Position numbers and translations under genes: made by a program. From assembly GCA_033064195.1 (NCBI GenBank), contig JARBJD010000046.1, positions 62,001 through 126,000 of the forward strand: a DNA stretch of 64,000 nt, in the 5' to 3' direction. This document shows, one piece after another, positions 56,623 to 64,000 of the stretch; positions within the stretch are counted from its first letter, which is position 1, and each line of letters begins with the position of its first letter. This DNA comes from Blattamonas nauphoetae. Lineage: Eukaryota > Preaxostyla > Oxymonadida. Below the pieces are notes generated by a model. It was given only the letters and a program-made list of their open reading frames with translations. It did no database searches and was not told the DNA's origin.

Positions 56623-57835
56623 TCAAGAGGCCTCAGAGAAAACAATTGGCTCAATTGGCTGCCAGGCCTTTGGTGTCCGAGTCAGGCGGTCAAATGGCCT
56701 CATGCAGTAATTCTTTCCAATCAGGATGGCTCTTTGGTTCTCTCCGGTTTCCGTTTCAAATGAAAGAATAAAGTCGCAAGACTTTTTTGGGAGTGTTCCG
56801 ACTTTATCATACGGCAGGCCATCTGTTGGGGCGGCCTGTTTAGGGTCATGTTGATCCATGATGATAACAAATGTGTTTTGTGTTTCCTCCATCACAATTC
56901 CGCGTTTCCCTGTGTATCCTGGGCAGTTTGATCGATAAACTTCCAAATGTGCTCCGTGTAGGTCACAGTGAACAAGTTTTGCTGACATTTGGTTTCTGTG
57001 GAAGGAAATATTGGACAAAAGGATTCAGACACATCTTTGCAGTCTCCAAGGGTTGTTTTCAAGTATTGTTTCCAAATATCGTGCATGGGGAGAAAGTCGG
57101 CGTACCTAAACAGATGGACGGAGAGAATTGAAGACCTTAGGCCGTGTTTGGGAATTTGAAGGAGGTTGAGTGCTTTCTTCTCAAAGCGAGCTTTGGGGAG
57201 ATTAGCAATGAAAAAGAGATACACAAAGTTTTCTTCTTGTTGGAGTGTTTTGATTCGAGTTTTGGTCCTTTCTTCTCCTTGTCTCCAGATTGGCTTGATT
57301 TTGTTCGTTTCTGCTTCTGAATCTTCTCCTCTTCAAGACTTTGTTGTTGAAGTGAGGATGATGTGGTTTTACCAATGAGTGTTTGAGCATCTGAAGTGAG
57401 AGTAACAGCAACAGTGACGTTTCTTTTTGGTTGGGCTGCCAGTCCATTATCAAGAAAGATCACCTAATGTCAATGAAAGAAAGATATAAGATGGAAATGT
57501 ACCTTATTTTCCAAACGTGTTGAGTGGAAGTCTTCATTTGTTGAGGAGGAAGGCACAAAAGATGAAATTAGATTCTGAACTGTCTGTGATGTAGTTCCTA
57601 CTGCCTTCTTTTGTCCATTTAGTGTCGTGTACAAGTGGTTATCACCTAAATAGAGAGTTCGTTTGCGATTGGGAAATATTAGGGACAGAATCAGGGAAAC
57701 ATGAATGTTGAAACCTTCGGCAAAAACACTCTGTACATCCTCTTTTTTGGGCTGAAGTCCAGAGTCGCTTCGAGCAGAATTCGGTTTAGATGATTTGGGA
57801 TGATTTGAGGAAGTGGGCTTTGGTTGCTTGGACAT
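56623..57835 (-). CDS. POP4: RNase P/MRP protein subunit POP4 (Rpp29)
   Basis: Spliced from at least five exons; the ATG is at 57835. Joins that keep one frame: RLENK|VIFLDNG; KKKTL|SRFEKKALNLLQIPKHGL; RYADFLPMHDIWKQYL; DCKDV|NQMSAKLVHCDLHGAHLEV. The core LHDLW-like DFLPMHDIWKQY motif and the AKLVHCDLHGAHLEVYRSNC block followed by PGYTGKRGIVMEET match POP4 (human PLHELWKQY; AKLLKADLHGAIISVTKSKCPSYVGITGILLQET). The C-terminal Sm-like barrel is complete. The Lys/Gln-rich N-terminus is typical of eukaryotic forms. POP4 binds RNase P/MRP RNA for tRNA 5' and rRNA processing. It lies 101 bp downstream of the BBS7 stop, same strand. Confidence 0.93.
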
Positions 57836-57936
57836 GGAGATTCAGAGTGCGATTCACAAAAAAAAAGATTTTCCACTCCATTCAAAAAAGATGATCAAAA
57901 TTAAGAAATGAAATGTACAGAACTATTGCTAAAGTG

Positions 57937-60815
57937 TTACTGAAGGAAGACTGAGATGCCCTCATCGAGTTTAAATGGCCTTTGGAGCAGTTGTCTCACA
58001 ATGTTCAGCTTGCTCTCGTTCTTATTTCCATTTATGGAACACATATCGACGTAGAGTTTCTCCAAGACCACTATTGAACAATAATGAAAGGACAGAAGAA
58101 TGGCAGACTCTTTTGGTACTCCAACTTGTTTCGGAGGGCGTTGATCCTTTGTGGAGTGGTGTTCTGACTCTGGAGAAGCATGCGCTGCTCATCGGAAAAG
58201 AAAGAAGTGTCACCCTCTGCTTCCTCGATTTCCTACGAACGGTCGATGAGGATAAAGACAAGGAGAAACCTTCAGACAATCAAGGAACTCGTATTGTTGC
58301 AAAAATGAGGCGATTTTGTTGAACTCCGGATACACACCAACGAGCACGTCCTTCATCGTCTCGTTCTTAATGTCTGCGAGAGAGATCGAAAGAAGAACTA
58401 CACAATAAAGCGAAGCAGACTCATTGAGATCTTGGTCCGAATGTTTGAGATGAGTGTCTGCGACGAGAGGTGGTCCTTGAAGATGGCGATGGTGCTCAGA
58501 TTGTTGGACCGGATGATCATCTCCTGTTTCCGATAGTCGACTGTGAACCGAGTTCCGAGGAACGCTGACACGAACTCGAGATGGTGCACTTCGCCCTGAA
58601 TGCGAGGCGGGATGCTGTCGAAGCAAGAGTGGATCCAGCTGTGGGCGTCCATCGCTGTGAATGTTCCGGTGATCCGCTGAAGGGTTGATAAATGAGAACC
58701 AGCAAACCATTTCGTTTTCGTTCGGTGTCTCCGTCTGCGCAAATGGATCAGTCTCTGGCTTGTCGCTCTGAGCATTCGACGAAGAGAAGCCCTTTCGGCG
58801 GTGCAAGCAGAGTGGGTGGATGTGGTGAGTGAGCGTCATCGAGGTGTGCTGCTCGGTCAGCGGGACAACAAACGCAGTCATCATCCCGCCTTTTCCTTCC
58901 ATGAAGTGCAGCTTTGCTTCTATCCTCGTCGTGGACGACTGGACTCCAGTCGAGTTGCACTTGAACGTCACGGAGAGGTTCTGGGGGAGGCCGGTGGTGT
59001 TGGTTGGAGGGTTGACCGACATGATGACGTCGTTCGATGAGAGAGATTCAATCTCAGCGTAGCAGTCCGTCTGAAGAGAGATGAAGTCGAGAGGAGCTGA
59101 TGACGAAACAACAAAATGGTGGCGAGGCTCGTCGGGTAGGAGAGAGAGGGATGACTTGATTTGTATCTGCACAAAAGTAGCATGAACAACGAGAACAAAG
59201 CAGACGTCGGGTTTTGTGGCGAGAACTCGTCGTTCCATCTTTTCGTATTCGTCAGTCAGCTGAAGAGTCTGTGCTTGGAGTTTAATCACCTCCTTTGCCA
59301 GATCCTCCAACTGCTTTGTGACAGCTGGGACAATGACCGACTTCATCGTCGGCTGGATCGTTCTGAACGAGATGAGACGAGGAGGTGGACAAACGGTTCC
59401 TGTTTTTGTTCAACAGGCGGAGGCACAACCTCCTTCCGCGCCGAAGGAGGCCGAGTCTTTTCTTCTTTCTTCGCTGGGGCGTTCACAACCTGCAGCTGCA
59501 CAACAATGACGACAACAAAGAAGAGATACCGTCTGTGCTGTGAACGGCTCTGTTGTGAAAGCGATCACTTTTCCGCTGAATGTGGAGATGACCACTTCGT
59601 CGAAGTTGGGTGCTGTGAGTCGCCCTGCGGCAACTGTCGTGATGGCCTCGTTCAGTTTGTATTGGAAGATGAGGTTTGGAGGAACGATGGAGAGCATCTC
59701 CTCTGAGTCAAACCCATACACCTCAAGCAGTCTACCACAAGTAAGACACGAAGAACTCACACCCATTGTCCCTTCCGACGATAATTGCGGGGAGCCCGTC
59801 CCTCCGGATGTCGTAGACAGCAACAGAGTTGATCCCTCCACTACCCTCGATGGTCCATCCCTTCCGATATGTCAAATCTCCCATCATCACAAGTCCAAGC
59901 ACTCCACCTGAGGTTCCATAGACAACAGGCTTCTCCACATCGAGATCATTTGACGCCTTGTGGACAGCGGTTGAAGTGCGTGTATATGGACATAGCGCTG
60001 TAACGGGGCCTTCAAGTGGGCATTCGTACAGTAATGACTGTTCGTTGACGACACGGATGAGATTATCCTGGCAGCCAAGCAGAACATTTTGATATTTACT
60101 CAAATTCTGTGGTTGCATCAGAGTAATGGACGAAATTCGATCTAAACCAAGAAAAGCACAAATAAAGATCTATTTCAGGACGTACCATCAGCCATGTAGA
60201 AGAAAGTATCGACATCGTCAACAAAAACGTTGTGACAATATTCTCCAGCGAGATACATCGAATCTTTGGCGACACACAACCCAGAAAGGGATTCTGTGAT
60301 GTTGGTCTCAACAGTTTTAAATATTTTTCCATCCTACGTTTGAGATGAATCAAATTCTAAAGATTGGAAGAGAGGCGTACAGATTTTGACATCCCAAGGA
60401 TATTCTGTTCCGTTCCGACAAAAACTTTTGGTGATGCCCCTGGAACAGGAATGCTGATGGCTACGGCAGAAACAGATGTCTGGTCAGGTGTCATATGCTT
60501 CCACAGGACCTTTGTTTTGATTAAAGTGATGGTATGAGAGGTATATGCATAGAAAATCATAAAATAGGAAGGAAATGGATGTATAAAACGTGTGTAAATG
60601 GAAGTTATCACATATGAAAGGCATACATTCGTTACTTTCTTCTTGACAGTGATACAAGTGATTTGACCATTTTTATCACCAACAATAATTGATTGGTGAA
60701 CATCTTTTGCTCCAAGAGGAAGAAGTTTCAGACATTCATACTCTACTGGTCCCACTTGGATGATATCTATCTTGTTTAGGTTGAGAGTGAGGAGACTCAT
60801 CCTGAAAGTGGTCAT
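57937..60815 (-). CDS. BBS7: BBSome subunit BBS7
   Basis: About twelve exons keep one frame from MSLLTLNLNKIDIIQVGPVE (ATG 60800; an in-frame ATG is also at 60815) to a TAA at 57937. The order matches human BBS7: SIIVGDKNGQITCITVKKK; KVFVGTEQNILG; GKIFKTVETNITES; NVLLGCQDNLIRVVN; VVYGTSGGVLGLV; WTIEG..GINSV..YDI..DGLPAIIVGRDNG; FDEVVISTFSGKVIAFTTEP; a coiled coil (LAKEVIKLQAQTLQLTDEYE); a GAE-like domain with AMDAHSWIHSCFDSIPP and LSTIAIFKDHL; and the C-terminal helical KLEYQK...LEKLYVDM. It functions in the BBSome, which moves membrane proteins in and out of cilia. Introns are about 30-120 nt. Divergent from MVD across 114 bp. Confidence 0.95.
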
Positions 60816-60929
60816 GGTTCGATCGCACTGACATTTGGACGCGTCCCCTAATCATCAAGCAGTCAAAGAATTTCCCACTATTCTAACTCTACAACTCTAA
60901 ATTGTCCTAATCATCTCTCAGAAAGATAA
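60816..60929. promoter_or_regulatory. Divergent intergenic region BBS7 / MVD
   Basis: 114 bp lie between outward-facing starts of a ciliary gene and a metabolic gene. It probably serves as a shared promoter; I see no named motif. The assignment is by position only. Confidence 0.4.
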
Positions 60930-62238
60930 ATGAAAGTCACAGTCATTACAGCTCCAAACATTGCTCTTATCAAGTACTGGGGAAAAGAAAATGAGGAATT
61001 ATTCATCCCAATTAACAGTTCGCTGAGTGTTACACTTGATTCAAAAGACATGTCAACAACAACGACCTTATCGTTCGTCTGTTTTCAACATCTTTTCTGT
61101 CATCATGTTTGTGGAAATATTCTCCTAGAATGAAACCAATGAAGATATCCTCATCCTCAATGGGAAGTATACTTCTTTTTCTCGATCATTTTTCGATTCA
61201 GGCAATGTCCACTCGCAAAACGAATGACGAACATTCTTTCATGGTTTCGGGGAGAAACTAAAGAGACCCGACCGATTCTCATCAACACACAGAATTCATT
61301 TCCAACAGCTGCTGGCCTTGCTTCATCGTCATCGTCCTATTCTGCATTTGGTACGTTCTTTTCTGCCAATATTCTCGGACAGTCATCGCTCTCTTCCTCC
61401 TCTTGAATCCAACTCATCCGCCAACTCTCTCGATTGAAGAGCTCTCGTTTCTTTCCACGATATCGCGTCAAGGGAGTGGATCATCGTGTCGAAGCATGTT
61501 TGGAGGATGTGTTGAATGGGAGAAGGGATCATCCTCGGATAGCAGAAGTTCAAAGGCTGTCCAAATCTGCACCTCTGCCGCTCTTTCTGATTTGGAGATT
61601 CTTGTTTGTGTTGTGTCGTCTGCAGCGAAATCGATTGGGAGCACGGAGGGAATGCAGAAAACAGCAAATGATCCATCTCTCAGAACTGTATCCGCCTTTC
61701 CAATCGTCTCTTCATTTCCCTTCGATTTCGTAGTTGCGAGAAACGAACGTCCCCCCACGCTTGGAAAAGGCAAAACTGAGCATTCTATCCAAAGATTTTG
61801 CCTCGTTAGCTCAAATTACAATGGATGAATGCACTGAATTTTTGCATTGTTGCAGTACGACAATTCCGCCAAATGGCTATCTTTCTCCAATATCAACACA
61901 AATCATTCAGGCAGTCAACGATTTCAACACAATCAACAAAAATCTCCTAGTACTTTCTTTTATTCCTTCATACTCTTAAGGTATTCTACACATTTGATGC
62001 AGGTCCTAACGCAATCCTCTTCACCAGAACTGGAGATCTCCTCTCTTTTCTGGATTACTTTCTGAGGAAACCGATCACAAATTCTTCAACGAAACGGACT
62101 TCTGTTCAGACTAAAGACCCTATATGTTCTAAATTCATAGAAGAATGGCATACAGGGCCTGGAGAGACAGATCAAGAAATTATTCAGACAATCATTCACA
62201 CAAAAGTTGGAGAAGGACCACACATCGAAATATCTTGA
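60930..62238 (+). CDS. MVD: Mevalonate diphosphate decarboxylase
   Basis: Six exons (60930-61076, 61129-61166, 61202-61350, 61383-61705, 61734-61949, 61981-62238) give 376 residues, near the usual 330-400. GHMP landmarks: N-terminal [41 protein letters not shown] (phosphate loop), [21 protein letters not shown], and [10 protein letters not shown] near the end. It makes isopentenyl diphosphate from mevalonate diphosphate with ATP, the last step of the classical mevalonate pathway. The enzyme is cytosolic here: no targeting extension precedes the conserved start. Confidence 0.95.
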
Positions 62239-62382
62239 ATCTTGTCGTTGTGTTTCTTCAATCTCCTTAAAATGGAAATATATCAGTGTTTTCTGGTGAA
62301 TGCAGTCACGCGACTGGAAGATGGGTTTGCGTTGGAGATGAGATCGTGTTCATGGTTCGATCGACTACAACTCACTTAGAAA

Positions 62383-62828
62383 ATGTCCTGGGGTGATCAT
62401 CTAAACATCCAATTGGTTTCAAAGGGTGTCACCGCATGTGCACTCATTGGAGCAACAAATGGGTGTATCTGGGCTGACCATTCAAGTGGTGTTTGTTCTT
62501 CATTGTATATCTTCATCAGCACTTTGTTATTTGTGATCCTACCAATTTTATGATATAGCTTACTCCACCTGAAGGACAAGCTATCGCAAAATCGTTCATT
62601 GACCCTCAACAGGCCCTTGAATCTGGGATAAGCGTTGGAGGCACTAAATTCACATGCACATCAGCATCAGAAGATCAAATCATCGCCAAAAAAGATAACA
62701 GAGGTCTTCATTGCCAAAAATCAAACAAGGCCATTGTACTCGCCTTTCATGATGAAACAATGACTTCACACGCATGTGCGTCAATTGTTGGGCAAGCTGC
62801 TGAATATTTCAAAGGACTTGGATATTAA
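62383..62828 (+). CDS. Profilin
   Basis: Two exons (62383-62490, 62559-62828; 68-nt intron) give 125 residues, the usual profilin length. The N-terminal MSW followed by LTACALIG-like VTACALIGATNGCIWA matches the MSWQ..AAIIGQDGSVWA profilin start. The centre has GISVGGTKF, and the end has NKAIVLAFHDETMTSHACAS and VGQAAEYFKGLGY, as in NQALVIGIYDEPMTPGQCN and LGDYLIDQGL. It binds G-actin and proline-rich ligands such as formins. The conserved Trp and aromatic residues of the poly-proline site (W3, W30-type, Y/F near the end) are present. Confidence 0.95.
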
Positions 62829-63047
62829 TCGAGTTTTTCATCTTTTTTCTCTTTGTTTCATGTCGTTATCTTCATTCTCCTCGCATCTACTCCATTCTCT
62901 CATTCTTTCGTCGCTCTCGTAAGCAACATGTTCTGATTGAAACGTATTTTCATGAAATTGCGAATGTATTCATGCTTATGAGATTGTTGTTGAGTAGATT
63001 ATTCTTGTCATTGGATTCGAAACCCTTTAGAACTTTTTTTATTGCCG

Positions 63048-64000
63048 ATGTCACTCCTTACCCCGCCAGTACTTCCGAAGGGTTTTACTGGGAAATCAAC
63101 AACGACCACAAGTTGTATTGTTTACACATCTAGCAACTCTTCTACATGCTTTCAGTATTCTCTATTTTTGCTTTTCTTCATTCAGAGAGTCATCCTCTGG
63201 ATACATCTACAACCGCACGGTTTATGCTCTCCCGAACTGTATGAACACAGATAAATCCATCCGACCTGCCAAATTGACTCTTCACAAAGGGCAATACACG
63301 CTCGATGAGCAGGACTGCAATTTCTCTTTCCTCAAATCAAAGACTCTGATACCATCTGCCTCATTCAATGAAGAATTTGTCCTGTATGTTGGAGCATCAG
63401 AAGAAAATCCATCCATTGTCAAGCAGTGGGTTGTTTCACTAGGTTTTCTCTCTTCACTCTTTACCTCTGTAGAAACACTTAAAGCAAATGAACTTCCATT
63501 CTATACTTCCCTTTCTGTGCAACTAGGTCAACTTCTTCCCTCTGTCGGCCATCGACTCTGTTCTCTTCGAGATGGGCAACTCATCTTGCTTTTCGGAGGG
63601 ATCACTCAGTTTCCAGAGTCAATCGTCAGTAACCGAACATTTACATTTGACTGTGCAAATATGGAGTGGTCGTGCATCGATACTTCGAAAAGTCCGTCTC
63701 CCAGATTTGATCATTCGTTGTGTAACTGGGGTCAATCTCGAGCAATTCTCTTTGGTGGACAGACCAACCGAAGGGACGGTGATTGTTTAAATGAACTATG
63801 GATCTACAACTCAAACCTCATCACGTGGACACAGATCTTCTCTACTGGTTCCATATCGGCCCCGTTTCGAAAGAATCATGCATCGCTTGTCGTTAATCAT
63901 TGCTTTTTTGTGTATGGTGGATACGATCAACGAAACGGACTGTGTTGTACTCTTTGGAGGTTTGATCTACAAAGCCTGGTCTGGGCGCAAATCACGTTCA
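63048..64000 (+). CDS. Kelch-repeat protein, 3' partial
   Basis: Exons 63048-63154, 63186-63442 and 63473 onward (introns 31 and 30 nt) stay open to the window edge. After about 155 residues without a known domain, kelch blades begin: GHRLCSLRDGQLILLFGG, FDHSLCNWGQSRAILFGGQT with LNELWIYN, and HASLVVNHCFFVYGGYDQ with LWRFDLQSLVWAQI. Each has the GG pair and the spaced aromatic and Trp residues of kelch motifs. At least three blades are seen; a full propeller would have 5-7. The domain composition beyond the edge decides its role. Confidence 0.85.

Noticed and set aside
1-64000. Alternative genetic code, as in some oxymonads with reassigned TAA/TAG
   Set aside because: TAA (for example profilin), TGA (WDR92) and TAG (the papain-fold gene) all fall at natural protein ends and none is needed inside a conserved domain.

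Overview
This window is nuclear DNA of a compact, intron-containing unicellular eukaryote. About 26 protein genes sit in 64 kb, on both strands, usually 60-250 bp apart. Almost every gene is interrupted by very short GT..AG introns, mostly 25-50 nt, with donors GTTTGT, GTATGT, GTGTGT or GTCTGY and acceptors YYYCAG. When these introns are removed by eye, neighbouring frames join into proteins that match conserved families end to end. TAA, TGA and TAG all end genes, so the standard code applies. BBS7, WDR92, a TMEM218-like protein, a kinesin and several giant coiled-coil proteins point to a flagellated protist. An oxymonad or other metamonad would fit the gene style, but that is inference; no rRNA or other marker here settles it.

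Layout. 1-7089 (+) is the 3' part of a Nup205/192-like nucleoporin with an unusual internal FG cluster. 7187-14609 (-) is an LRR protein whose tail holds 61 near-identical 19-residue repeats. 14795-17896 (-) is SF3B1, divergent from an ataxin-10 homologue (18040-19648). An Sfi1/CCDC191-like coiled-coil protein and a TMEM218-like protein follow. RBBP6/Mpe1 (-) and a PP2A/PP4 HEAT scaffold (+) diverge from a 74-bp gap. Next come a kinesin, ASNSD1, an RRM protein with a Lys/Asp/Ser tail, RPB4 and a secreted S41 peptidase, all on the minus strand. WDR92 and eIF3d are on the plus strand, then a secreted papain-fold (YiiX/NlpC-like) candidate and a small dilysine-tailed membrane protein (-), an importin-7/8-like receptor and a 2010-residue charged coiled-coil protein (+). 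The right part holds a four-TM protein (-), a Cys-rich secreted protein (+), POP4 and BBS7 (-), then mevalonate diphosphate decarboxylase, profilin and a kelch-repeat protein cut by the right edge (+).

Functionally most genes are unlinked housekeeping: splicing and mRNA 3' processing, Pol II, RNase P/MRP, nuclear transport, translation initiation, isoprenoid synthesis and actin. Six or more have ciliary links. I see no transposon, virus-derived element, CRISPR array, tRNA or rRNA. The points most worth attention are the homogenised coiled-coil array, the FG cluster in a scaffold nucleoporin, candidate 19-21 nt introns, and a changed residue at the SF3B1 site matching human Lys700. Exon boundaries were placed by eye from frame continuity and family similarity, without transcripts.
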